From contig JAIXUD010000009.1 of assembly GCA_027483645.1 (NCBI GenBank), positions 552,814 to 616,813 on the forward strand: a stretch of DNA of 64,000 nucleotides, read 5' to 3'. A model generated the notes under the pieces. The model was not told where the DNA came from and searched no databases. It saw nothing but the letters and a program-made list of their open reading frames with translations. Position 1 is the stretch's first letter. Each line of letters starts with the position of its first letter. This document shows, piece by piece, positions 18,971 to 26,709 of this stretch. The position numbers and the translations under genes are program-made. Origin of the DNA: Sphingobacteriales bacterium. GTDB lineage: Bacteria > Bacteroidota > Bacteroidia > Chitinophagales > CAIOSU01.

Positions 18971-20318
18971 TATATGGCTATTGCTACTTTGCCTGCTTTG
19001 TGTAGGGGCTTGCGCTTCGCAAAAGAAGGGCGGTGGTCCTCCTAAAGGCTATGAGGTAGTGGGCGATACCAAAACCGATCCAAAAACACCTAAACCAGCG
19101 CCTGCCAAAACACAGAAAGATACAGTACCAATCCCGAAAGATGTTGTTAAGCCAGGTTCAGGTAAGTATACCCACAAGCCGGTTTATAATGTTGCGCTCG
19201 TGTTGCCCTTCTATCTTGATTCTTTCCCGACTGCCAATGGGGGCATTTACCCACCTTCGCGCATTGGGGTTGAATATTACAGAGGCGTTTTATTGGCTTT
19301 GGATACTTTAAAAACCCTAGGCCTGAGCGTAAAGCTACACGTATACGATAGCTACCCCGAGACCTATTTGGATGTATTGATAAAGAGCGGTGCCCTGAAA
19401 CAGATGGACCTGATTATTGGCCCAGTGTTTAATAGCTCCATGAAATTGATGGCCCAGTACGCGCAAACAATCGGTGTGCCGGTATGGTCACCTTTCTCGC
19501 CAGCATCCGATATTACTACGCACAACCCGTTCTTTTTTATGTCGAACCCACGCATGGAAACCCATGCACGCCAAATGATGCAATATGTGGCAGATACCTT
19601 TAAAGAAAGTAAGATAACGATACTGTACCAAAACAACGACCAGGAGAAAGAGTACCTAAACCTGTACCGGAAATTTGTGGCAGACTACAACAAAGCCATT
19701 GACGACTCGCTTAAGGTGAACACCCGCTACCGAGTGGCCAAGCTAGTGGTAAATGAAAAATTGATTGAGGGCTATGGCAAAATATCCACAGGCCAGTTGA
19801 GTACCATGCTTAAAGATGGGGAGCACAACCTATTTATTGTGCCCAGTATGAAGGTTCCTTTTCTAGTAAATCTATTGAGGGAATTTTATCCGTTGGCCGC
19901 CAGCAACTTAATCAGCATCATCGGTACCCCTACCTTTGGCAATGATGTGGACTTACAACTGGACTATATAAATGCCTTAGACGTGCACTATACCCAAAGC
20001 TATTTTTTGAAGCCCGGCTTTTATGAAAGCGGTTTCTATGCAGCCTACTGGGCCCAGCACAAAGTAGAGCCATCGGAATATGCCGTAAACGGTTATGACC
20101 AGATGCTTTACCTTGGCATAATGCTCAAAAAGTACGGTATCAACTTTAGGGTTGAGTCAGGTAACGAAGTGGTAGAGGGCTTGGGCAATGGCTTTTCTAT
20201 AAACCCGGTATTTGCTCCAGTTGTGGATGTTAAAGCGCCACCTGCTATCAATTATTGGGACAACCAGCACGTATACATCTTGCGCGTCAAGGATTTTACT
20301 GTTGAACGCGTAAGGTAA
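18927..20318 (+). CDS. Lipoprotein with periplasmic-binding-protein-like (type 1) fold
   Basis: A 463-residue lipoprotein. The signal ([18 protein letters not shown]) ends in a lipobox, then a Pro/Lys-rich linker (about 35-80) leads to a domain resembling the leucine-binding-protein/PBP1 fold ([63 protein letters not shown]). In Bacteroidetes such domains occur in LysM-associated envelope proteins; no LysM motif is seen here. The only usable ATG lies 44 bases inside guaA in another frame and fits the positively charged n-region of the signal. The thioredoxin gene follows after two bases. Ligand and role are unknown. Confidence 0.85.
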   Translation: MTSARNHRLLLSGSNIWLLLLCLLCVGACASQKKGGGPPKGYEVVGDTKTDPKTPKPAPAKTQKDTVPIPKDVVKPGSGKYTHKPVYNVALVLPFYLDSFPTANGGIYPPSRIGVEYYRGVLLALDTLKTLGLSVKLHVYDSYPETYLDVLIKSGALKQMDLIIGPVFNSSMKLMAQYAQTIGVPVWSPFSPASDITTHNPFFFMSNPRMETHARQMMQYVADTFKESKITILYQNNDQEKEYLNLYRKFVADYNKAIDDSLKVNTRYRVAKLVVNEKLIEGYGKISTGQLSTMLKDGEHNLFIVPSMKVPFLVNLLREFYPLAASNLISIIGTPTFGNDVDLQLDYINALDVHYTQSYFLKPGFYESGFYAAYWAQHKVEPSEYAVNGYDQMLYLGIMLKKYGINFRVESGNEVVEGLGNGFSINPVFAPVVDVKAPPAINYWDNQHVYILRVKDFTVERVR

Positions 20319-20320
20319 CC

Positions 20321-20830
20321 ATGGACGCAACTCGCAAACAATGGCTTATACGTGGGTTGGTGGTAATAGTGGCGCTGGCCATTATCGTAAGGCAATATGT
20401 GAAGTATAAAATTGCCCCCGAACTAAGCCTGCAGCAGGTAGAATTAGTAAGCTTGCAAGGGGATGCGGTAGACTTAGCTACCAACTATCAAGGCAAGCAC
20501 CTATTGCTCACCACTTTTGCTACATGGTGCGGCCCTTGCCACGCTGAGGTGCCCGAGATGGAAAAAGTAAGGCCTCAATTAGAGGCAGCAGGCTTTGTGC
20601 TGATACACGTAAGCGATGAAGATGTGAACAAAATAAACGGCTTTATGCTTCAGAACCCTTCAGGTATTACCTATTTACAAAGCATCAGACCCCTTGCTGA
20701 TATTGGGGCGCACACCTACCCGACCCATTTTGTATTCGATAAAACAGGTACTTTGCGCTTCAAGCAAACCGACCCTTTGGATTGGCAAAACCCTGAAACA
20801 GTACAGGAGTTGATTGATTTAGTAAATTAA
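20321..20830 (+). CDS. TlpA-like membrane-anchored thioredoxin
   Basis: A 169-residue thiol-disulfide protein. One N-terminal membrane helix (about 8-24) anchors a periplasmic thioredoxin fold with the active site Cys70-Gly-Pro-Cys73 (FATWCGPCHAEVPEMEKV) and the cis-Pro region YPTHFVFDKTG. TlpA/ResA relatives reduce disulfides in the envelope, for example during cytochrome c maturation. The partner is not evident here. The gene starts two bases after the preceding lipoprotein stop and is clearly in the same operon. Confidence 0.92.
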   Translation: MDATRKQWLIRGLVVIVALAIIVRQYVKYKIAPELSLQQVELVSLQGDAVDLATNYQGKHLLLTTFATWCGPCHAEVPEMEKVRPQLEAAGFVLIHVSDEDVNKINGFMLQNPSGITYLQSIRPLADIGAHTYPTHFVFDKTGTLRFKQTDPLDWQNPETVQELIDLVN

Positions 20831-20858
20831 ATATTTTTCTCTTAGGCAACGAAACTAT

Positions 20859-20866
20859 TAACTTTG
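20859..20866 (+). promoter_or_regulatory. -7 promoter box before small membrane ORF
   Basis: TAACTTTG matches the TAnnTTTG consensus and lies 26 bases upstream of the ATG at 20893. The -33 region is T-rich but has no exact TTG. Confidence 0.4.
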
Positions 20867-20892
20867 TCGTTTACAGAGAACAACCACATACA

Positions 20893-21075
20893 ATGAAAAA
20901 GCAAACCAACCACCGCATACCTACTTACATCTTTGTTATGGCAGCAGTACTAGGGAGCTGGGGCATTGCATTTTTTAAAGCCGTAATAGCATCTAGCTAT
21001 CCCCTACTATCGGGCGCTAGCCTCCCTTCTACTGATTTGCAGTACCAGTATATTTTTGCGTTTTTGTTTCAGTAG
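20893..21075 (+). CDS. Small putative membrane protein
   Basis: A 60-residue ORF with one hydrophobic stretch (about 11-35, TYIFVMAAVLGSWGIAFFKAV) after a basic N-terminus, which fits a small inner-membrane protein. Support comes from a good -7 promoter box just upstream and from the lack of any competing frame. No family is recognised. It could still be a chance ORF. Confidence 0.4.
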   Translation: MKKQTNHRIPTYIFVMAAVLGSWGIAFFKAVIASSYPLLSGASLPSTDLQYQYIFAFLFQ

Positions 21076-21160
21076 AATAACCTTGCCTAGGACTATTGTC
21101 TATCCCGAGCATCTTAATTTCTTCAGGGTTATTGTTTACAATTGACATTTATGCATTTTT

Positions 21161-21278
21161 AACCACGAAGTACACGAAGGGAATCACAAAGAACACAAAG
21201 CACGTACTATTTACTTAGTGAACTTAGTGCCTTTTACTTAGTGAACTTAGTGCCTTTTACTTAGTGCTCTTAGTGGTT
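21161..21278. repeat. Nonamer repeat array with inverted ends
   Basis: The left end reads AACCACGAAG and the right end CTTAGTGGTT, which are inverted copies with one mismatch. The left half repeats CACGAAG/CACAAAG units. The right half is a 23-base direct repeat (units starting at 21211, 21234 and a partial one at 21257), each built from ACTTAGTGN nonamers. The whole element could fold into one long imperfect hairpin. It fills most of the gap between the small membrane ORF and the convergent asmA-like gene. Confidence 0.75.
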
Positions 21279-21305
21279 GAATTTTCTCACACCAATTATT
21301 ACCCG

Positions 21306-23993
21306 CTACCAAGGAACCTTAATCTTGTCTTTAGCTTTTTTGGCTTCTTCTTCCGCTTTTTTGCGGGCGTCTTCTTTGGCTTTATTGGCAGCCTCTTCAG
21401 CTTTGCGCTTAGCCTCATCGGCTTGCCTTTTGGCTTCGGCTTCTGCTTTACGTTTCGCTTCTTCCGCTTGCTTTATGGCAGCGTCTTTTTGTGTGTTGAA
21501 TTCTTCTTTCACCTTATCCACTTGATCGGTTACCAAATCTTTCACAGGGCTGGTAGAACCGCCTTTACCCAATAGCTTAATATCAATTTTCGGGTTGCTC
21601 ATATCACCCGTAAGGCCAATACGGAAACGCAGCACATCCGGCAGCGCGGCTGGCGTAATGCCCGGCAGCGGCGACTGGGATAGTAGGCCATCAACCAAAC
21701 CTTTGGCTGGACCCATTTTGTTGCTCGGCACATCCATCAGCACGCCATAGTCCATTACATTCAGTAAACTGTGCGAGCCCCCAATGTTCATGGCGATGTC
21801 TTGGTACTTTAAGTCAAAGGGCTCCACGAAGATTTTACCGTTTACCAATTTGATAATCGTCCACGATTTCGGAATGTCGATTGTTTTAAGCTGTGGCAGT
21901 TTAAATTTCTCGGCAAGGTTGTTCAATACTTTGTTGCCAGTAATCTGGGCACCGCTAAGCTCAACAGTGCCTTCACCCAACAAAGTAGTAAGGTCTGGAG
22001 CTAGGTCATCACCCAAGAAACCCTTCATATCAAACTGGGTACTAAACTTGCCATTAATTTGCTCCGCCAATGGCATAATCTTCTCTACCGAATTAAAAGT
22101 TTTGTATGCTTGCTGAATATCAACGTTGTTGAATGAAAACTTTAAATCGAGCGCAGGCCTTTCTGTTTGGAAGGTACTGTAAGTACCCGCTAAGGCCAGA
22201 TCGCCATCCAATATGCGGGCCTTCAAATCAGTAATGGTTACTGTTTCATTCCTAATAGTGATGGTACCGCTGGCATTTTTAATCTCTATGTTATCATAAA
22301 TAATGCGGCTCATAGTAGCAACCAAGGTAAAGTCAATATCAGCGGGCACATCAGCATTGGTGGCTTCCACGGTGGTATTGGTATTGCTCTCTTTATTGGT
22401 GCTGGTTGTAGTGGTGGTGGTAGTTTCCTCTGTCATAAACTCGTTAAGGTCAATCAACTTAGAGTTTAAGGTAAGATTGCCTTTTAGAACATCGCGAGCA
22501 AAAATGTAGTTAAGCAAATTATCAAATCGTCCCACGGCATCAAAGTCGCTACGGCCCAATTTCGCTACCAACTTATCCAAGGTTACAAACTGTGGGTTGA
22601 AGGTCATGTTCAGCGCATCCACCTGTATCGGCTGGGGCACATCAGGGCCAGCATAGCGCAGGTTGGTAATAGCAATAATACCGCTGGCATCAAAGTCTTG
22701 GTACTTCTCAGCTTCAATGGCGCTTAGGCGGCCTTTGGCGGTTACGTTCATATCTACCATGCCAGTTAGCGTTTCGCCTTTAGCCAACGGGTAGAAATTC
22801 TTCACATTATCCAAATTGATTTTGCCTTTCAGGCTGGCATCAATATTAGGGTCGCTTATAGGCGTACGCACATTTACACGGGCTTTAAAAGGGTCAGCAC
22901 CGGCAACGAAATCAAACTTCGGTACATTTATCACTATTCTATCCAAGTCGCCACCCGGGCCTTTCACATCGGCTAATATGTTGATGCCGCTTACGCCCAC
23001 AGGCAAATCAGGATATTGGAAACTGGCATTGTCTACCTTCAAGTTGAATGCAAATGCCGGGTAGCTCTCCCCTACTAGCTTACCTTTCGCATAACCATCA
23101 AGAGCAAGGCTGCCGGTAGTTTTTACGTCATCAAAGTTAGTTGCATATACGGCAGGCAATAGCGAAAGGATGTTTTTAAACTCCGTCTTTTTAGCAGCAA
23201 AGCTCAGGTCCATATCCATCGCGCCGTCGGCTAAAGTTTGCAACCAGCCATTAAAGCCTAGTTCCAATTGGTTTAATCGGATGGTGTTTTCTTTAAAGGT
23301 GTATTTACTGTTCGGCAGATCGAGGTTCAGGTCTAGCTTTGCATCTAATTCAGCTTTGCTTAGGTAAGCCATACCGCCACTTTTCACCGTAAGCGATTTG
23401 ATGGTAGTGGTGGTGCTTAGGTCCACAATCTCTACGGCAAAGTCCCCTTTACCCTCGTGGTTCAGTTCTATTATTTCCGCATAGATGTCGCCAGCGCGGT
23501 CATCATATACAATATAGCCATTGGTAATGCTGTAGCCATTAATTTCGATAGCGGGTGTAGCACTGGTAGAGGTATCCACGGTTTCGCTAGGCTTCATAAT
23601 ATCGTAATTGGCTGTGCCATCTTTTAGCACTTTCACGTGTATGCGGGGCTCATTGAGCGCCACATTGCGTATAATGTATTGCTCACCCTTTATTACACTC
23701 ATAATATCAAGGCTCACGGTCACGTCTTTTATACCCGCTAAGGTATCTCCCTCAAACGGGGCGCCGTTTACTACCGATACATCGCCTAAAGTAAGGCTGA
23801 TGTTGGGGAAATCCTTAAAGATGGAAACGCTGAAATCGTCATCGCTAAAGTTTACCGTGGCGGTAAGATAGGTGTTGATTTGCGTTTTTGCAAAAGCTAA
23901 CAATTGGTCTTTAAAGATAAACGGAATGGCGGCCAAAGCACCTATCAACAATACGATTACGATGACAAAGCCGATAATGATCTTACGTAGCAT
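21306..23993 (-). CDS. AsmA-family protein (first of two in window)
   Basis: An 895-residue envelope protein of the AsmA/TamB-related group. One N-terminal membrane helix (about 4-27) is followed by a long repetitive beta-rich periplasmic region with the AsmA-type start (DQLLAFAKTQINTYLTATVNF, FPNISLTLGDVSV) and a late conserved block (LTGDMSNPKIDIKLLGKGG). The last 70 residues are an Ala/Lys/Glu-rich coiled coil of AEEAKRKAEAEAKRQ-type repeats ending in KIKVPW. AsmA-like proteins are thought to bridge inner and outer membranes and affect lipid transport. A poly-Thr/Ser linker (about 515-535) lies in the middle. Confidence 0.88.
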   Translation of the reverse strand: MLRKIIIGFVIVIVLLIGALAAIPFIFKDQLLAFAKTQINTYLTATVNFSDDDFSVSIFKDFPNISLTLGDVSVVNGAPFEGDTLAGIKDVTVSLDIMSVIKGEQYIIRNVALNEPRIHVKVLKDGTANYDIMKPSETVDTSTSATPAIEINGYSITNGYIVYDDRAGDIYAEIIELNHEGKGDFAVEIVDLSTTTTIKSLTVKSGGMAYLSKAELDAKLDLNLDLPNSKYTFKENTIRLNQLELGFNGWLQTLADGAMDMDLSFAAKKTEFKNILSLLPAVYATNFDDVKTTGSLALDGYAKGKLVGESYPAFAFNLKVDNASFQYPDLPVGVSGINILADVKGPGGDLDRIVINVPKFDFVAGADPFKARVNVRTPISDPNIDASLKGKINLDNVKNFYPLAKGETLTGMVDMNVTAKGRLSAIEAEKYQDFDASGIIAITNLRYAGPDVPQPIQVDALNMTFNPQFVTLDKLVAKLGRSDFDAVGRFDNLLNYIFARDVLKGNLTLNSKLIDLNEFMTEETTTTTTTSTNKESNTNTTVEATNADVPADIDFTLVATMSRIIYDNIEIKNASGTITIRNETVTITDLKARILDGDLALAGTYSTFQTERPALDLKFSFNNVDIQQAYKTFNSVEKIMPLAEQINGKFSTQFDMKGFLGDDLAPDLTTLLGEGTVELSGAQITGNKVLNNLAEKFKLPQLKTIDIPKSWTIIKLVNGKIFVEPFDLKYQDIAMNIGGSHSLLNVMDYGVLMDVPSNKMGPAKGLVDGLLSQSPLPGITPAALPDVLRFRIGLTGDMSNPKIDIKLLGKGGSTSPVKDLVTDQVDKVKEEFNTQKDAAIKQAEEAKRKAEAEAKRQADEAKRKAEEAANKAKEDARKKAEEEAKKAKDKIKVPW

Positions 23994-24041
23994 GTGCGGA
24001 AAATTTTCATAAAGATACCATTCTGCTTAAATTCGCAGCGA

Positions 24042-24638
24042 ATGGAAGATTTGTTAAGCGTCCGTAAGCAAAAAATGCGCCAAGTATTGCAGCGCAGGCA
24101 ACCTAATTTAACGGTAGTGCTGGAGGATGTGCACGACCCGCACAACCTTGCGGCAGTAATGCGTAGCTGCGATGCTGTGGGCATTATGGAGATCTATTTG
24201 GTAAATACCTTAACACCCCCCATAAACAAGTTGAGCAAGCGTAGCTCGGCAGGTGCCAAAAAGTGGGTGGAGCTGCATGCATTTGAGGACATTGATGCCT
24301 GTATGACTGCCGTAAAGGCAAAGTATGATAAGGTGTTCGCCACTCACCTAAGCCAAGATGCCGTAAGCTTGTACGATTTAGAACTAAAGGGCTCGGTAGC
24401 ATTATTGTTCAGCAATGAGCGCATCGGCCTTTCGCCTAAAATATTGGAATATGCCGATAGTAACTTCATCATCCCTATGCAAGGCATGGTACAAAGCCTG
24501 AATATATCGGTTGCTTGTGCTGTAAGCCTATTTGAAGTGATGCGACAGCGGATTGATGGTGGGCAATACCAAGTACCACAACTACCACCCGAAACGCAAA
24601 GTAATATTTTTGAAGGATGGGTAAAACGCGAACTGTAA
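24042..24638 (+). CDS. TrmH-family RNA 2'-O-methyltransferase
   Basis: A 198-residue SPOUT methyltransferase. Family motifs are VVLEDVHDPHNLAAVMRSCDAVGI (motif 1), VALLFSNERIGLS (motif 2) and IIPMQGMVQSLNISVACAVSLFEVMRQR (motif 3), all in the correct order. The sequence resembles TrmH, which methylates the ribose of G18 in tRNA; related members act on 23S rRNA. The start at 24042 (MEDLLSVRKQK) matches the family, whereas the longer frame from 23994 adds an unrelated 16-residue tail. It is divergent from the AsmA gene, with 48 bases between them. Confidence 0.9.
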   Translation: MEDLLSVRKQKMRQVLQRRQPNLTVVLEDVHDPHNLAAVMRSCDAVGIMEIYLVNTLTPPINKLSKRSSAGAKKWVELHAFEDIDACMTAVKAKYDKVFATHLSQDAVSLYDLELKGSVALLFSNERIGLSPKILEYADSNFIIPMQGMVQSLNISVACAVSLFEVMRQRIDGGQYQVPQLPPETQSNIFEGWVKREL

Positions 24639-24680
24639 AGTTTTAGCGAGTAGTTACCGTTGGTATAGGCCGGGTTTAGT

Positions 24681-24974
24681 TTGATGTTTTGCAGAGTATC
24701 CCATATTGAAGTTAATAATCACAAGGTTAGTAACCTCATCAAATCTGTTACCCTTGCGAAAGTAGACCAGGTAAAGCGCGAAATGGCGTACCATGGCGAT
24801 ACCATCAACGCACCAGCCCGCAAACAGGAAGAGGGCAACAACTACCATGTAAACCTATTGATTTCGGCAGAAGCCCGAAACGTTTTGACTTTAAACGATT
24901 TTAGTGCCCTGCGCTCACTAGGCTCGCTCAAATTGCGAGGTAGGAAGGAAGATATTGAGGTGTTTACGATGTAG
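24681..24974 (+). pseudogene. Remnant of a class III adenylate/guanylate cyclase C-terminus
   Basis: The last 65 residues of this 97-codon frame match the C-terminal end of a class III nucleotide cyclase: VTLAKVDQVKREMAYHGDT then INAPARKQE (the GDxxNxxAR region), VNLLISAEARNVL and the terminal SLGSLKLRGRKEDIEVF. The catalytic metal-binding N-terminal half is missing, and no upstream frame supplies it; the 42 bases after the methyltransferase stop encode nothing similar. It is therefore read as a decayed fragment, though a short expressed protein cannot be excluded. The identification rests on motif recall, not alignment. Confidence 0.6.
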
Positions 24975-24986
24975 TGGCTTTTTAGT

Positions 24987-25439
24987 ATGTTTGATAAAAT
25001 ACTCAATATGCAACAACACGAACAACTACTTGATGCCCCTATAAATGATATTAATAACACACCCATATACTCAAGCGTTGCTGTTGGGCTATTTACATTT
25101 TTCTTTACCCCCCTATTTGGGATGATATTGGCCTATCAAAACTTAAAGAGCGTAGGGAAGGCTAACCTGGGATTAAAGGTAGTGCTTGCCAGTATTGTAG
25201 CATTTACAGGATTGATAGTAGTCGAAATCTTTTACATAGAATTACCAGGTGTAGTAAATATGGGAGTAAGTATTGGGTTTGCTTTATTACTAGGCCGCAA
25301 TTTGCACGATACATATATACCTAACCATAAGCAAATGCCCAAAAAGAAAATTTGGGTGCCGCTTGTTATTGGAATTGTACTATTGGTGATAATGGTAGTA
25401 GTGACTATAAACACGTTAGGATTGATAAGTTTATACTAA
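24987..25439 (+). CDS. Small polytopic membrane protein
   Basis: A 150-residue protein with about four hydrophobic helices (about 28-48, 64-84, 90-106 and 124-147) and a polar, Asn/Asp-rich N-terminus. An alternative start at 25008 would remove seven residues. No family or motif is recognised. It begins 12 bases after the cyclase remnant and is followed by the cysteine leader region. The membrane location is confident, the function unknown. Confidence 0.7.
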   Translation: MFDKILNMQQHEQLLDAPINDINNTPIYSSVAVGLFTFFFTPLFGMILAYQNLKSVGKANLGLKVVLASIVAFTGLIVVEIFYIELPGVVNMGVSIGFALLLGRNLHDTYIPNHKQMPKKKIWVPLVIGIVLLVIMVVVTINTLGLISLY

Positions 25440-25543
25440 TTAACTGGAGCTATACCGATTTAGGGTTAAAACTTTTTCACCTCACAATCAACACCTTGCA
25501 CTACCACACCACCCACATTTAACACTTTTTAATGAACTAATGA

Positions 25544-25574
25544 TTGACAATTGGGTTATTATATCATAGTTTAG
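25544..25574 (+). promoter_or_regulatory. Putative promoter of cysteine leader 1
   Basis: A TTG at 25544-25546 and TAGTTTAG at 25567-25574 (seven of eight to TAnnTTTG, ignoring n) are separated by exactly 20 bases, the Bacteroidota spacing. Transcription would begin near 25581, so the leader ORF should start at an internal ATG rather than at 25582. Confidence 0.55.
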
Positions 25575-25581
25575 CAGCCGA

Positions 25582-25686
25582 ATGAAGATAACTACAAATA
25601 TCACCCAAGCAATGAACAACATGATGTGTTGTTGCTGCTGTTGTATCGCCACCGGCGGACAGGGTGCATTGCATTTGTGTAGGTAA
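25582..25686 (+). CDS. Cysteine-run leader peptide 1
   Basis: A short ORF of at most 34 residues. Possible starts are 25582, 25612 and the tandem ATG at 25621/25624. Because the predicted transcription start is about 25581, 25612 or 25621 is more likely. The core reads MMCCCCCC (six consecutive Cys codons at 25627-25644) and the peptide ends Leu-Cys-Arg-stop with a TGT AGG TAA. A run of six cysteines is hard to explain except as a sensor of charged Cys-tRNA. Nine bases after the run, GGCGGACAGGG (25654-25664) can pair with the 5' arm of the downstream terminator. Compare the twin at 29968. Confidence 0.75.
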   Translation: MKITTNITQAMNNMMCCCCCCIATGGQGALHLCR

Positions 25687-25742
25687 TCTTTAACTAGAGA
25701 GAACGTAACCCAACACGAAAGTATATACAAAGCCCTTCCGCC
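25654..25742 (+). promoter_or_regulatory. Candidate antiterminator pairing of attenuator 1
   Basis: GGCGGACAGGG at 25654-25664, inside the leader ORF, can form ten base pairs with CCCTTCCGCC at 25733-25742, with one bulged C. The latter is the 5' arm of the terminator, so the two structures exclude each other. A ribosome stalled on the Cys run would leave this segment free and favour read-through. Confidence 0.6.
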
Positions 25743-25761
25743 AACGCGGAGGGGCTTTTTT
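25731..25761 (+). terminator. Intrinsic terminator / attenuator of leader 1
   Basis: AGCCCTTCCGC pairs with GCGGAGGGGCT (eleven pairs, one G-U) around a CAAC loop, and six T follow. It lies after the Cys leader and 64 bases before the peroxiredoxin ATG, so it can stop transcription of that gene. Confidence 0.85.
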
Positions 25762-25825
25762 CATTTTAACCTTTTACGAAACAATAACAGCTGGCCGCAA
25801 AACGTCAGCAATAAAACACAAAGCA

Positions 25826-26494
25826 ATGAGTACCGTAACCGAAAATCAAATTGTAGCTACCGGAATCCCACGCATTGGCGATGCAGCACCAGACTTTACG
25901 GCCATTACTACCGTGGGCAGCCTAAACTTCTACGATTTCAAAAAAGATAGCTGGGCTATACTTTTCTCTCACCCTGCAGATTTTACGCCGGTATGCACTA
26001 CCGAGCTGGTAGAGTTTGCCCGCGAGAAGGAGTTTTTTGCCGCTCGCAATACCAAATTGATTGGCGTGAGCATTGATAGCATACACAGCCATGTGGCTTG
26101 GGTGCAGAATGTAAGGGAGAAAGTGGGCGTGTACCTTGATTTCCCTATAGTTGCTGACTTGGATACCAAAGTAGCCCAACTGTATGGCATGATTCACCCA
26201 GGTGCTAGCGCAACCGCAACAGTACGTGCCGTATTCATCATCGATCCTAAGAATGTAATCCGCACCTTGATTTACTACCCACTAAACGTGGGCCGAAACT
26301 TGGATGAGATTAAACGTGTTATTGAAGCCCTACAAACGGCAGATAAGCACAGCGTAGCACTACCAGTTAACTGGCGCCCTGGCGATAAAGTAATCGTTCC
26401 AGCGCCAAAAACCTTGGCAGAAGTGGAAGAGCGCGTAGCCAACACCACTTACGAGAAAGTGGACTTTTACTTGAGTAAGAAAGATTTAGTGTAA
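25826..26494 (+). CDS. 1-Cys peroxiredoxin (Prx6-type)
   Basis: A 222-residue AhpC/TSA-family peroxidase. The peroxidatic Cys57 is in SHPADFTPVCTTEL and is the only cysteine in the protein, so this is a 1-Cys enzyme of the Prx6 type that reduces peroxides with an external thiol. The length and the C-terminal extension (LPVNWRPGDKVIVP) agree with Prx6. The ATG at 25826 lies 64 bases after an attenuator terminator whose leader senses cysteine. A possible reason is that thiol status and cysteine supply are regulated together. It is the first gene of a same-strand series leading into cysM. Confidence 0.94.
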   Translation: MSTVTENQIVATGIPRIGDAAPDFTAITTVGSLNFYDFKKDSWAILFSHPADFTPVCTTELVEFAREKEFFAARNTKLIGVSIDSIHSHVAWVQNVREKVGVYLDFPIVADLDTKVAQLYGMIHPGASATATVRAVFIIDPKNVIRTLIYYPLNVGRNLDEIKRVIEALQTADKHSVALPVNWRPGDKVIVPAPKTLAEVEERVANTTYEKVDFYLSKKDLV

Positions 26495-26500
26495 AGAAGG

Positions 26501-26517
26501 GATGTACATCGTACATC
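26501..26517. promoter_or_regulatory. Small palindrome after peroxiredoxin gene
   Basis: GATGTAC-atc-GTACATC is a perfect seven-base inverted repeat six bases after the stop codon. No T-run follows, so it is not a typical terminator; it could be a protein-binding site or chance. Confidence 0.3.
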
Positions 26518-26554
26518 AAGATAAGATGGTTTGTCAATAATGCCTACATTGACG

Positions 26555-26602
26555 CGGGATTCGAACTCTGCTGGTTCGAAAGGATACAGAGGTCGAATCC
26601 CG
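26555..26602. repeat. Long hairpin with two tRNA T-arm-like sequences
   Basis: CGGGATTCGA-a-CTCTG pairs with CAGAG-g-TCGAATCCCG (15 pairs, one internal mismatch) around a 16-base loop. Each arm, read on the appropriate strand, resembles the T-arm of a tRNA (TTCGAATCCCG). No complete tRNA can be folded. It lies in the 215-base gap before the cysM-like gene. Confidence 0.6.
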
Positions 26603-26664
26603 ATACCAAATGCTAAAAGAGGAAATAGAAATTAGTAATTAGAAAACGAGGTGTGAAAATACAA

Positions 26665-26703
26665 TTAACCAACCCGTAATTCGCAACTCGTAACCCGTAA
26701 CTA
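26665..26703. repeat. Heptamer array (CGTAACC type)
   Basis: Degenerate CGTAAYC/CGCAACT heptamers end about six bases before the cysM-like ATG at 26710. It belongs to a set of similar arrays seen in at least ten gaps in this window. Confidence 0.6.
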
Positions 26704-26709
26704 AAAAAC

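Noticed and set aside
26551-26610. Possible tRNA gene because of TTCGAATCCCG-like T-arm sequences
   Set aside because: No acceptor stem, D-arm or anticodon arm can be assembled on either strand; only a hairpin remains.
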